A DNA stretch of 64,000 nucleotides from an uncultured Pseudomonadota bacterium (GCA_903928965.1 CAIYSZ010000085.1:1-64000), one strand, 5' to 3'; positions 26,358 through 34,697 are shown, counted from the stretch's first letter. Notes: a model not told the origin generated them from the sequence alone. Translations and numbers: made by a program.

Positions 26358-27503
26358 TTAGGCTTGCTGTCTGCTGGTGGCGGTATCGAGCGCGAACACG
26401 CCGAAATCCTGCGGTGAGGAGCCCAAGCCGCCGGAGTAGTCGAAGGTGCATTTTTTGACACCGAAAATGGTGGAGGTGGAAATCACCACCTTGTCGCCGT
26501 TATCCCGCGCTTCCTCGTACCAATCAAAACGCATATTGGTGCCGGGCGAGCCGAAAGCGATCACCGCCGCCTGATTGCCCAGGAACAAGGCCCGCGCTCC
26601 CCAGACGTTGCCCGCCGCGCCCCAGTTGTTGTAGCGGATGACGTTGCGGTGCGAGTGCAGAATCACGCCCCGGTACATACCCAGCGAACCCTTGAACAGA
26701 TTGCTGCTGTAGCCGGTGCTTTGGGTAGCGGCTTTGTTAATGTCCAGCCACTGGCCGGTTTGGGTGTTGGTACGTAAATCGTTTTCCTGATAGGTGTTCA
26801 TCACGCAGACAAAGGTCTCTTCGCCATTGAACTTGCAGGGCTGTAAGACCGGAATGCCGGTGCCGCCACCGCCTTGGGCGTCGGCTTGGGATTTGGCGCG
26901 GTCGATGAGTTCCAACGCAAACACGTTTTGCGTGGTGATGCTGGCGTCTGAGGTTGGCGTGGAGCCGGTGGCTATGCCGTACAGCTGGTGGTTGGCGTCC
27001 GGGGCGGTGAAGGCGTTATTGGCCCGTCCGGCGTAACCGAGCGGGAAATAGTAGTTGGGATTAACACCGCGCCCGCCGGACAAATACATGAATATTTGCT
27101 GGTCGAACACTTGCGCCCAGTAGTCGGAGAGTTTTTTCTTGGCGACTTCGCGCAGGTTATGCAAGGTGCGCTTGCGCGTCATGCGGCCGCCAGTGTTGAC
27201 GCCTTGCCGGGCCTGGTCGATATAAACCTGATCGGAATAAAAGCGCAAGCCTTCTTCCTTGCCTTCCTGAATATCCTCGCCTTCAATCGGCGCGGTGCGC
27301 AGTTCCGCGACCAGATCGTAATCGATCATCTCGCCGGCGTCGGACTCCAAATCAGTCAGAATCTGAATCGGCATGCCGGACTGCGGCCCTGTGCCCATGA
27401 AACGGCTGGAAAAATAACTTTGCTGGGAAACGTCATAGGCTAAATTGCCAGACCAGCGCTTGACTGATTTACTGTCATTCAACCCCACAATCGTGCGAGC
27501 CAT
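26358..27503 (-). CDS. Major capsid protein
   Basis: The 381-residue protein begins ARTIVGLNDSKSVKRWSG, then ESDAGEMIDYDLVAELR and GGRMTRKRTLHNLREVAKK. I recall these features from the N4-gp56/DUF4043 family of major capsid proteins. It would form the head shell. GAGGT lies 8 bases before the ATG at 27503; an upstream TTG is less likely. AGGCTAGG box 4 lies 75 bases upstream. Confidence 0.88.
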   Translation of the reverse strand: MARTIVGLNDSKSVKRWSGNLAYDVSQQSYFSSRFMGTGPQSGMPIQILTDLESDAGEMIDYDLVAELRTAPIEGEDIQEGKEEGLRFYSDQVYIDQARQGVNTGGRMTRKRTLHNLREVAKKKLSDYWAQVFDQQIFMYLSGGRGVNPNYYFPLGYAGRANNAFTAPDANHQLYGIATGSTPTSDASITTQNVFALELIDRAKSQADAQGGGGTGIPVLQPCKFNGEETFVCVMNTYQENDLRTNTQTGQWLDINKAATQSTGYSSNLFKGSLGMYRGVILHSHRNVIRYNNWGAAGNVWGARALFLGNQAAVIAFGSPGTNMRFDWYEEARDNGDKVVISTSTIFGVKKCTFDYSGGLGSSPQDFGVFALDTATSRQQA

Positions 27504-27577
27504 AATCAATACCTCGTATGCGGTAAAAATAATGGAGCACTCTTGCGCGTCCGAAAAAGATTAAGCGCCAGTCTGCA

Positions 27578-27585
27578 AGGCTAGG
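27578..27585 (-). promoter_or_regulatory. AGGCTAGG box 4
   Basis: Transcribed strand GCGCCTAGCCTTGCA, in the gap between the CsrA-like gene (stop at 27595) and the capsid start (27503). A separate promoter here would allow extra capsid expression. The leader would be about 60 bases. Confidence 0.55.
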
Positions 27586-27594
27586 CGCAAACGA

Positions 27595-27762
27595 TCAAGC
27601 CGGTGTGTGACTTTTTATCAGTTCGATCTTCTCATCCTTGGGCGCGACGAAACGCAGCCGCGCCTTGTTGCCGGATTTACGCACCAGCTCCAGCTTGAGG
27701 CCGGAACGAGTGACCACGGTATCGCCGGGGCGGATTTCCAAAACCAGGGTGGACTCATCCAT
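27595..27762 (-). CDS. CsrA-like 55-residue protein
   Basis: The small protein aligns without gaps to E. coli CsrA (alignment recalled, not computed). LVLEIRPGDTVV matches the LILTRRVGETLM strand and KSGNKARLRFVAPKD matches VKGNQVRIGVNAPKE. Shared positions include R11, G13, T15, G31, N32, R35, A40, P41 and K42 (CsrA numbering minus 4). CsrA is a dimeric RNA-binding translational regulator. The CsrA RNA-contact residue R44 is replaced by Leu (L48) and R6 by Ile, so RNA binding may differ. The ATG overlaps the scaffold stop (TAATG), so it is translated with scaffold, just before the capsid gene. A structural SH3/KOW-like phage protein is the main alternative. Confidence 0.6.
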   Translation of the reverse strand: MDESTLVLEIRPGDTVVTRSGLKLELVRKSGNKARLRFVAPKDEKIELIKSHTPA

Positions 27763-28688
27763 TAGCCGCCCCGCAAATACACGTCACGGTCGGCGGGCGA
27801 CATTCGCGCCAGCGCCATCTCCAAATCCAGACCGTCCAGCTTGTCCAGATGCTCAAAGCGGCCATGAATCTCGGCGGCGTCATCACTGCCCGGCACATGC
27901 GCCAGGGTTTGCGGTAAATCACCCACCGGCGGCTTACGTGCGTCCTTAGCAGATTGGCGGGACTGCGCTGGTTTAAGCGCCACGCCATGCAGCGCCAATG
28001 TGCGTTTGTGCGCTTCGGACAAAAACCAGTCCATCGGCTTATCGCCATTCGCCGGGTTGTTGGCCAGCATTTTAATGAAGGCGTCAAAGTCGCTGGCCTT
28101 CGCGCCATCGGCGCTATAGTCAATCTCCGCCTTCACCTGACCGACAAACGACTTAACCTTAGCCTCCCAGATTTGCTGGGCGTTCTGCGCGTTCATCTCC
28201 TGGGAAATGCTGGCTTTCAGTTGCAGCTCGCGCAAAGCCTGCGCCTTGCCGGCCAAGGCCTCGCGCTGCTCCTCGTACTCATCAAAATCCAGCTCGCCGT
28301 TTTTGTACTGCTCTTTTAACGCCGCGCGCTCGGTCTTGACCTGGTCGAGTTGCTGCTCGTAATCGTCGGGGAGTTTGGCGTCGTAGCGGGGAGCGGTGTC
28401 GGTGGGAACTACAGGCTTGGCGTCGGTGACTGGAACATCAGCGGCGACAGGATCGCCAGAGCTATCGGCAATGACTGTGGGTTTATCAACCGCTGCCTGG
28501 GCCGAATCATCGGCTGAACCCTCAATCGTCTCTTTGGTATTCAGTGCCTCTTCATCGTCGGCGTCATCGGGAAACAGCGCCGCGTCCTCGGCTTGTCGCA
28601 TGGTGATCAGCTCATCCGGGGACGGCTCCGCCTGAATGGCGTCAATCTCTTCCTGCGTGAGCAGGGAATAGTCGGGTTCGGTGGACAT
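27762..28688 (-). CDS. Scaffolding protein
   Basis: The 308-residue, strongly acidic N-terminal half is low in structure (PDDADDEEAL). It is followed by a long coiled coil (about 105-165) and a charged helical C-terminus. The position directly before the capsid gene plus the acidic, coiled-coil composition is typical of a phage scaffold that templates the procapsid. A GAGGT site precedes the ATG by about six bases. No protease motif is seen. Confidence 0.8.
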   Translation of the reverse strand: MSTEPDYSLLTQEEIDAIQAEPSPDELITMRQAEDAALFPDDADDEEALNTKETIEGSADDSAQAAVDKPTVIADSSGDPVAADVPVTDAKPVVPTDTAPRYDAKLPDDYEQQLDQVKTERAALKEQYKNGELDFDEYEEQREALAGKAQALRELQLKASISQEMNAQNAQQIWEAKVKSFVGQVKAEIDYSADGAKASDFDAFIKMLANNPANGDKPMDWFLSEAHKRTLALHGVALKPAQSRQSAKDARKPPVGDLPQTLAHVPGSDDAAEIHGRFEHLDKLDGLDLEMALARMSPADRDVYLRGG

Positions 28689-28726
28689 GCGCCAGACCTC
28701 TTAACAGTGGAAAACTGTAGTATGTG

Positions 28727-28734
28727 AGGCTAGG
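28727..28734 (-). promoter_or_regulatory. AGGCTAGG box 5
   Basis: Transcribed strand CACCTAGCCTCACA, 39 bases before the scaffold start at 28688 and downstream of the 28767-28800 hairpin. The order hairpin, then box, then gene suits a terminator followed by re-initiation. Confidence 0.55.
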
Positions 28735-28766
28735 TGATTGGTGAGAAGGGGTAGCTATCGGCCAAT

Positions 28767-28800
28767 AGCCGACATTGGTTTTTAAATTTCAATGTCGGCT
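28767..28800. terminator. 11-bp perfect hairpin, possible terminator
   Basis: Arms agccgacattg (28767-28777) and caatgtcggct (28790-28800) flank a 12-base AT-rich loop. It lies in the gap between the small unknown gene and scaffold. There is no clear T-run on the transcribed strand, so it may instead be an operator or RNA-processing site. Confidence 0.45.
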
Positions 28801-28973
28801 TAAGAACCGATTTTGATCATTGATGTTGCAAAAAGGTTAAGTTTTACGACAAACGTTAGACACAAAAAAAACGCCACACTGAAGGTTTTTTAGTCGGCGA
28901 CATTAGTTAAATAGACCGTGCCGTTTTGTCTTATGTTCAAGCCAGAAGTGGTAGATTAAAATTTATTATTACG

Positions 28974-29258
28974 TTATCCGCAAGTAAGTTTTTTATTGAT
29001 ATTTCTAAGAATATCATTCCACCTAAATGATTTGAAGAAGGGATGCCATTTATCCGGGGCAATAAACGCGTGGCTATTTCCCACACGCCAAACAGGTACT
29101 ACTGTACCCGCCAACCCTGCCGATGATGCGCAATCTTGTAATGAGTTTATTATTTCGTTTTGATCCCTTTTGGATTTACTACCGAATGCGGAATCAAGAG
29201 GTACAATGATGAGATCAACTCCTTGCTCTCTGATGTGTGCTATTTCAAAAGAAGCCAT
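28974..29258 (-). CDS. Small unknown protein between terminase and scaffold
   Basis: The 94-residue protein (VDLIIVPLDSAFGSKSKRDQNEI, with WRVGNSHAFIAPDKWHPFF near the end) reads as a compact alpha/beta fold. AGGA lies about eight bases before the ATG. It is flanked by about 280 AT-rich bases on each side, so it looks like an insertion into the head operon, although it has the same orientation. I do not recognise it; a moron of unknown function. Confidence 0.6.
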   Translation of the reverse strand: MASFEIAHIREQGVDLIIVPLDSAFGSKSKRDQNEIINSLQDCASSAGLAGTVVPVWRVGNSHAFIAPDKWHPFFKSFRWNDILRNINKKLTCG

Positions 29259-29539
29259 GATTTTTTCCTATGTAAAAATTAAGCATCTTTGATATAGGGA
29301 CAACTTTAAATTTTTCAAGCTCTTGTAACAAATTTTTTGTCGCACAAACGGTAAGTTTTGCAACAGAACAAGTGCGCTTTAATATCAATACCTTAAATGT
29401 TGCATATATTTGTCGCAGCATTTAACTTCCCTGCGTGATACCGTTTTCACGACCATTACGAATGGCAGCTTTAGATTACTATTTTGCCGTTTGCGCGACA
29501 AAACGTTCGTCTGCTCTGGGTCGAATCCTGCCATTCAAG

Positions 29540-30955
29540 TTAAACCGCCATCGGCGACCCCCGCCGCTTAAAAACCACCTGTTTCGGTTTCGTGATGGCA
29601 AACCGCTTCATCATCACAGCATACCGAGCCGCGCAAATCAGATCATCCATTTCCTTAGCGATTTTACCGTCTTTCCGATGATAAAGGCGAAATTCCTCGA
29701 AAAAATCCGTTAGATGCCGGAATACCTTGAACCTGCCGGTCTGCATGCGCTCCAGCATGTCCAGCACCCCTGCTTCAACGCCATTTCCGCCATCTTCAAA
29801 GGTAGCTCGTTCCTCCAGCATATTCAATCCAGTGGCGCGATATTGTTCGGCCAATTGTTCACCACTGCCTTTGTCATGTTGCAAGCCGTCATGCGGCCAG
29901 GCGACGGGTATCCATTCGCCCCAGGCTTTAATTGCCGGGGCGAATAATACCGGCGTTTGTTCTCTTGCCCTGTGAGTGTGCGTAAGATAGATACAGTCAG
30001 CGTCTCTATCCCAGGCCAGTCTTGCCGCTGCCGCCGGATGATCCCAGCCAAAATCCAGGCCGATAATCTGCACCCAATGCGCGGGTATCGGGAATGCATC
30101 CACGCTGATGTCCTCTTCGGCCACCGGAAAGATTCTGCCGGAACCCAGGGTAGGTATGCCCTTGGCCCGCGCTTCGCGTTCGTGTGCTGGAAAGCTGGCG
30201 ATAATCCGCGCACGTTCCGCCGCCGGGATGTGTTCGGCGTCCTCGATGGTCATGTTGATGTCGGCCCGGTCAGGCGTTTTGTCCTTGCCTAAAAAGCGCA
30301 GCACCACGCTGGACATGCCTTGTAATGGGGTAAAGGTCATGGCCGCCATACCGCCGGTGGCGATAGTCCGCGCCAGTCCTTCATCGTAAATGTCTTCTGG
30401 CGGTTCTTCGTCAAACCAAACAAAATCCACTGGCGGGCCTTGCCATTTACGGCGGCCTTGGGCGTAGTATTTAAACCGCAGCAACGACCAGCCGCCGGAC
30501 ACATGCTTGATTTTCACATAGTCATATAGCGACGCCGTACCCATTGCCATGCCGTGCTCACCGATGCAGCGTAACGGAATCGCACCGGTGCCTTCTTCTT
30601 TGGGTGGGCCGAGTAGCACCCGTTGCGGATTGTCGCGGGTGGCTTCGCCGGTTTCGCCGGACGCCCACACCACGGTGGGCCTGTCCCAGCGCCGACCTTC
30701 CCACCAATCAGGATATTCACCAGTCAAATGATAAGAAGCTTCAGCGCCCGCACAAAAGCTTTTGCCGTTTTGGTTGCCAGCCCTTAGCAGGCGTTCCCGG
30801 TGAGTCAGACCGGCGGCGTGAAACTGCTTTTGTTTGGCGTATGGGGCGTAACGGGCGATTTTGCCTCTATCCATGTGGTAGTGAACATTCGCTTCCAGCG
30901 ACAAAATACCCTCATTCGACAGGTTTTCAATCCAGTCTAAATCGACTAAATCCAT
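29540..30955 (-). CDS. Terminase large subunit
   Basis: The 471-residue packaging motor has Walker A-like LLRAGNQNGKSFCAG near 58-72, Walker B VDFVWFDEEPP near 185, the coupling motif TFTPLQGM, and a nuclease domain opening with IIGLDFGWDHP near 300 and acidic residues further on (EMDDLICAARYAVMM). This is a full-length TerL of the Terminase_6 type. It hydrolyses ATP to pump DNA through the portal and cuts the concatemer. It follows the small subunit by 2 bases. Confidence 0.92.
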   Translation of the reverse strand: MDLVDLDWIENLSNEGILSLEANVHYHMDRGKIARYAPYAKQKQFHAAGLTHRERLLRAGNQNGKSFCAGAEASYHLTGEYPDWWEGRRWDRPTVVWASGETGEATRDNPQRVLLGPPKEEGTGAIPLRCIGEHGMAMGTASLYDYVKIKHVSGGWSLLRFKYYAQGRRKWQGPPVDFVWFDEEPPEDIYDEGLARTIATGGMAAMTFTPLQGMSSVVLRFLGKDKTPDRADINMTIEDAEHIPAAERARIIASFPAHEREARAKGIPTLGSGRIFPVAEEDISVDAFPIPAHWVQIIGLDFGWDHPAAAARLAWDRDADCIYLTHTHRAREQTPVLFAPAIKAWGEWIPVAWPHDGLQHDKGSGEQLAEQYRATGLNMLEERATFEDGGNGVEAGVLDMLERMQTGRFKVFRHLTDFFEEFRLYHRKDGKIAKEMDDLICAARYAVMMKRFAITKPKQVVFKRRGSPMAV

Positions 30956-30957
30956 GA

Positions 30958-31503
30958 CTACGACAAATTCCGCTGTTGTTTGACCTGAATCAGCCGTTCC
31001 TTGATCAACTGCAATACTTCCTGAGACAGTTCGCCTACCGGGTTTTTCTGCCGGTTATCGGCCTCGTACAAGCCCTTAATCCGGCAAGCCTTATCAATCG
31101 CGCCGAGTTTGTCGTGAAACTTGTATTTGACCTTGCCTTTTTCCGGGTCGAATTCAAACGACTCCACCGCCGCCGCTGTTTTGTCATCCAGTTCTTGAGG
31201 CATTAACACCTTGCCGTCAGCGCCAATGATATTTTTCACCGACGCCATCATCACATGGTCGATCTGTTCAATAATCGTGGTGGTTTCGAGTAATGCGCGT
31301 TCGTTGATGACTTCCCGCAATTCACTAACCCTTAGTACAACCTTAGTATTGTTGAGCAGTTTCGAAGCGGTGACGTTTACCGATTCCGGCTTCCATTCCC
31401 TGGCTGCGGGATAAGCCTCCCGATAGGCTTCCGAGGCATTGCCGGTGCGAATGAAGGCATGACAAAATGCCTCCTGTTGCTTGCTAAGCTTTGTTCCGTT
31501 CAT
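30958..31503 (-). CDS. Terminase small subunit
   Basis: The 181-residue protein starts with KLSKQQEAFCHAFIRTGNASEAYREAYP, the HTH-bearing opening of Terminase_2 proteins, followed by VNVTASKLLNNTKVVLRVSELRE. It recognises pac/cos DNA and hands it to the large subunit. The ATG at 31503 is chosen because the family motif begins right after it; the start overlaps the upstream winged-helix gene by 20 bases. Confidence 0.88.
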   Translation of the reverse strand: MNGTKLSKQQEAFCHAFIRTGNASEAYREAYPAAREWKPESVNVTASKLLNNTKVVLRVSELREVINERALLETTTIIEQIDHVMMASVKNIIGADGKVLMPQELDDKTAAAVESFEFDPEKGKVKYKFHDKLGAIDKACRIKGLYEADNRQKNPVGELSQEVLQLIKERLIQVKQQRNLS

Positions 31504-31795
31504 CGCGGTACTGGTATTGTTTGTAGAGTGGAGAGCGCTTGTCAAGGGCGGAGTGGCCGCGGATTTTGCCGAGCGCTTGCAGATAATTGAGCGACCAATC
31601 AATCGACTTTGGCGGAACGTCGAGCCGCTTGACGATTTGGGCGCGCGTGAGATATTTTGGGTGCTCCTCCTTGAGCAAGTTCAGTACCTGATCGGAACTG
31701 CTGCCGGGCTTAATCTCACCCCGGTTGGTGCGTCTTTCTCGCCGCCGAACCGGATGTTGAAGGCGTTGAGTATACCTATAGAATGACTCGTACAT
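31484..31795 (-). CDS. Small winged-helix DNA-binding protein
   Basis: The 103-residue, strongly basic protein has a winged-helix pattern at about 33-90 (SDQVLNLLKEEHPKYLTRAQIVKRLDVPPKSIDWSL in broken helices). A strong AGGAGG site sits five bases before the ATG. Its place directly before the terminase genes suggests a late activator or packaging accessory, which is inference. Confidence 0.7.
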   Translation of the reverse strand: MYESFYRYTQRLQHPVRRRERRTNRGEIKPGSSSDQVLNLLKEEHPKYLTRAQIVKRLDVPPKSIDWSLNYLQALGKIRGHSALDKRSPLYKQYQYRDERNKA

Positions 31796-31810
31796 TTGGC
31801 CTCCTAGTTT

Positions 31811-31930
31811 TTAAACGCCAAAGGGGATATTCCAGATTCTGGCAAACCACAAAGCGAATCGCCGGCAATCCATCGGCAACTCGATCATGATTTGGGTTAA
31901 TCGGTGTAATAGCGGTTTAACAGTTTTCAT
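31811..31930 (-). CDS. 39-residue ORF between origin and winged-helix gene
   Basis: A short frame with GGAG seven bases before its ATG encodes KTVKPLLHRLTQIMIEL and a hydrophobic C-terminus (FALWFARIWNIPFGV). It fills the space between the iteron array and the next gene. It may be a real peptide, possibly membrane-associated, but the evidence is only position and ribosome binding site. Confidence 0.4.
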   Translation of the reverse strand: MKTVKPLLHRLTQIMIELPMDCRRFALWFARIWNIPFGV

Positions 31931-31963
31931 GACGGCTCCATATTGATGGACAAATCTTGTTAA

Positions 31964-32208
31964 GGTTGAACAGGTTGAACGCCAGGTTGAACGTCTGGAC
32001 GACTTGGTATATCTGGGTTTGTTCAACCTGTTCAACCTCGTTCAACCTTTTCGATGAGATTATTAATAAATAAGTGGTTACCGCTTGTGTGGGGTGTTTT
32101 GCGAAAATATTTAAAATACTAGCCAAGGTTAAACAGGTTGAACGAATCCAGCCGTGGCGCGCGTTTGCGGGTTGTACGGGGTTGAACTCAGGTTGTACCA
32201 AGTTGAAC
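31964..32208. repeat. GGTTGAAC iteron array, candidate replication origin
   Basis: Exact GGTTGAAC lies at 31964, 31973, 31985, 32136 and 32180. The inverted form GTTCAACC lies at 32021, 32030 and 32040. Near-copies lie at 32127, 32170, 32191 and 32201. The first two triplets face each other around about 32006. AT-rich stretches sit at 32056-32074 and 32104-32118 between the clusters. No gene is predicted here, and the VapE-type replication gene ends at 32210. This is the layout of an iteron origin with an unwinding element; function is inferred. Confidence 0.6.
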
Positions 32209-32209
32209 G

Positions 32210-34291
32210 TCAGAAACGGTGATAACGCCATACGCGCTGCCCTCCGACCGTGTCATTCTTTTTCTTCCACTTAAACCGATTCATGATATGGCCGACACGG
32301 GTCAACTCGCTTCTGCCATGCTTGGCAACTTCGATGCCGAGGGCGTTTTCAAGGATTTCTCCTGTGGTTACGATTGTTTTCCCAATCAACCATTGAGCAA
32401 TTTTTTCCTCCCAGGATTCGTCGGAGTCATAACGCAATTCCTGCTCTTCTTGAGCATTAGGAATTTCCCACCACGTAGCGCCGTTTTGGTATAAAAACAG
32501 CGCCTCCGCCCAGAGCTGATCCCGGTCTCGTTTGATGGATTCCAGATTAATTTTATTGCTGGCAATCGGCAAATAGCGCCGGGCTCCTGTTGCATCTCGC
32601 AGATAGGTGTTGTTGTTAGTCGTACCCATGAAAATGTTTTGCCTTTGAAAATCCTGGCTACGCTTGCCGTAGGAAGGCCGATACCTGTCAGAGCGTATGG
32701 TGAGAATCTGCTTGATGTGATCGCTGTCTGCGCGGGTGATGCCAGCCATTTCGCCGAATTCCATGACCCATTTGCCGTTAAGATTTTGAAAAAAATCCTT
32801 GTCGGTGACGCTGGCCTGGGTTTCCGCATGCCATGGCAAGGAAAATAATTCGATAATTGCCGTTGATTTGTATGAACCTTGTTCACCTTCCAGCACCACC
32901 ATGGTGTCTACTTTACACCCAGGCTTCATGACTCTGGCGATAGCTGAAACTAGCAAGGATTGAGATACCGCTCGGACATAATCGCTATCTTCCGCGCCAA
33001 AATAGTCGGTAAAAAGCTGCATAACTCTGGGTTTGTCATCCCAGCTAAGCGCAATCAGATAATCACGCACCGGATGAAATTGATTTTCCTTGGCCACAAC
33101 CTGGATAGCTTCCTCCAAATCCTTAGTTGGCAATTTGTCAGGGATGTATTTTTTTTCCAGTTCGGCCTTGATCGTGTATAGAGCTGAATCGTCTAGGCTA
33201 TTTCCATCAATCTCAATCTGATTGGTGAAATTATTGAACCGCACACGCCCCTTGAAATCCGGTGTGTGCTTTAGGAATAGGATGAGGTTATGCACACGGC
33301 ATAAGACAGTTTGTGTGCCATCGGGCTTATGTTTGACGATCAAGTTGTTGCGCCAACCACTGTCTTGTTGAACTATGGGGGCAAATGCTTGGCGCACAGC
33401 TTCAACACCAGCGGCGACATGGACATCGTTCCAGTCTTTTGAGTCTGGGGCTTCAATAAGTCGGCCATCAACGGCCTTGGCGGCTTTCGCTGAATGCAAA
33501 CGTCCGGTCTTATCGCCGTCAACTGCTATGAGAATTTCCGTCTGGGCATTTTTTCCGCGCGCCATTTGCGCTACTTTTTCTAGGTTATTGGCGGAAAACG
33601 CCACTAGAACCGGCAATCCGGTGCATTGATGTATGGATTGCGCGGTCGCTAGGCCTTCGGCGATGACGATAATCGTAGCTTCCTTCCAATCGCCAATCCC
33701 AAACCAGCCACCACCTGTACTGCCGCCTTTCATAAATAATTTTTTGCCGTTATCCAGAATCAATTGGAGAGAGGCAATATCTCCGGCGGGTGAGTAGATC
33801 GGAACCAATAAACCGGATAGCGGCTTGCCTTTCTTGAACCCGAGTGTTTCCGTGTTCAAGTCAACGGCAAATCGGACGCTCGTAGGTAGATCAATGGCTT
33901 TAGTATTCAGATAAGCGCAAGTTCCGGCTTCACTGGCTGCTTGATAAATGTCGGTAGCTCTTTTAATAGCTTCGGTTTTGGCGTTACGCCGTGCTGTCTC
34001 GGCATCTTTGCGTTTTTGATCAATATCGGCCAGTTCAGACGCACTAAGCTGGCGAGCGTTATTGCTTGTCCAAGTAATTTTGATGTTTTCTCGCCAGCTA
34101 CCAAAAGCGCCCGCGCGGCCACTGGCATCATCAAACCCAACGTACCAACCATCCTTGGAATGTTTTTTATGCGGATCAGTGGCGAAGCGATGAATATTGC
34201 CGTCCAATATTACCGAGTCAGGGGGATGGTAGCCGTAAGCGGCTATTGCGTCGGATAGGCAAGAAAAATTATTGAGCTTAGTGTCGATCAC
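32210..34291 (-). CDS. Primase-helicase with TOPRIM and VapE-type ATPase domains
   Basis: The protein is about 693 residues. A TOPRIM-like primase segment carries VIAEGLATAQS and IAVDGDKTG, and a C-terminal VapE (superfamily 3-like) ATPase carries the Walker A LEGEQGSYKST. It probably drives prophage DNA replication from the adjacent iteron array. The start is taken as the GTG at 34291, with GGAG about ten bases upstream; a TTG at 34327 lacks such a site. No stop lies within the domains. Confidence 0.85.
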   Translation of the reverse strand: MIDTKLNNFSCLSDAIAAYGYHPPDSVILDGNIHRFATDPHKKHSKDGWYVGFDDASGRAGAFGSWRENIKITWTSNNARQLSASELADIDQKRKDAETARRNAKTEAIKRATDIYQAASEAGTCAYLNTKAIDLPTSVRFAVDLNTETLGFKKGKPLSGLLVPIYSPAGDIASLQLILDNGKKLFMKGGSTGGGWFGIGDWKEATIIVIAEGLATAQSIHQCTGLPVLVAFSANNLEKVAQMARGKNAQTEILIAVDGDKTGRLHSAKAAKAVDGRLIEAPDSKDWNDVHVAAGVEAVRQAFAPIVQQDSGWRNNLIVKHKPDGTQTVLCRVHNLILFLKHTPDFKGRVRFNNFTNQIEIDGNSLDDSALYTIKAELEKKYIPDKLPTKDLEEAIQVVAKENQFHPVRDYLIALSWDDKPRVMQLFTDYFGAEDSDYVRAVSQSLLVSAIARVMKPGCKVDTMVVLEGEQGSYKSTAIIELFSLPWHAETQASVTDKDFFQNLNGKWVMEFGEMAGITRADSDHIKQILTIRSDRYRPSYGKRSQDFQRQNIFMGTTNNNTYLRDATGARRYLPIASNKINLESIKRDRDQLWAEALFLYQNGATWWEIPNAQEEQELRYDSDESWEEKIAQWLIGKTIVTTGEILENALGIEVAKHGRSELTRVGHIMNRFKWKKKNDTVGGQRVWRYHRF

Positions 34292-34337
34292 TTGCCGGTT
34301 ACTCCATAAAAACCGTAAAGAGTTCAACTATCAATTT

Positions 34338-34577
34338 TTATCTACCAGCCTTGCCGCACTGAGCTGTGCTGACAGCAGCGCCCCTGGATAGCCATTCATC
34401 TAAGTCTTTCTGGAAGTAAAAAATCCGACCACGCTTAATGAAGCGAGGACCGGTGCCTTTGCACCGCATCATTGCAAGCGTTTTTTCACTGAGGCCTACG
34501 TATTCCGAGGCGTCTTTAGCATTCATGCGACCATCGGGGAAAAGGCGAATTTGTACTGCTGATACTGACAATGTCAT
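34338..34577 (-). CDS. Excisionase-like helix-turn-helix protein
   Basis: The 79-residue protein has a MerR/AlpA-like HTH: MNAKDASEYVGLSEKTLAMM, then the wing RCKGTGPRFIKRGRIFYFQKDLDEWL. Such proteins act as excisionases or as early activators. The ATG at 34577 is preferred because AAAGGA lies just upstream; the longer frame starts in the control region. It is divergent from the regulator and integrase genes. Confidence 0.78.
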   Translation of the reverse strand: MTLSVSAVQIRLFPDGRMNAKDASEYVGLSEKTLAMMRCKGTGPRFIKRGRIFYFQKDLDEWLSRGAAVSTAQCGKAGR

Positions 34578-34641
34578 TAAGTTTTCCTTTTGTATCCATT
34601 TACGGCTCAATCATAATACTAAATTCTTCGTGTGTAAAGTC

Positions 34642-34660
34642 AGCACATGTATGCTAGAAT
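34642..34660 (+). promoter_or_regulatory. Divergent control region: palindrome and extended -10
   Basis: AGCACATGTATGCT (34642-34655) is an imperfect palindrome with AGCA/TGCT arms. It overlaps TGCTAGAAT (34652-34660), a good extended -10. The start codon of the RHH gene follows at 34698 with GAGGTG at about 34687. A repressor on this palindrome would block the -10, and the RHH protein itself is the obvious candidate for autoregulation. Confidence 0.45.
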
Positions 34661-34697
34661 AAACAGGAACTTTATAGAACATTTGATGAGGTGATTA

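Noticed and set aside
32074-32274. Frames across the iteron region
   Set aside because: Repeat units such as FNLFNLN arise from the iterons themselves, and the region has no conserved product; treated as origin DNA.
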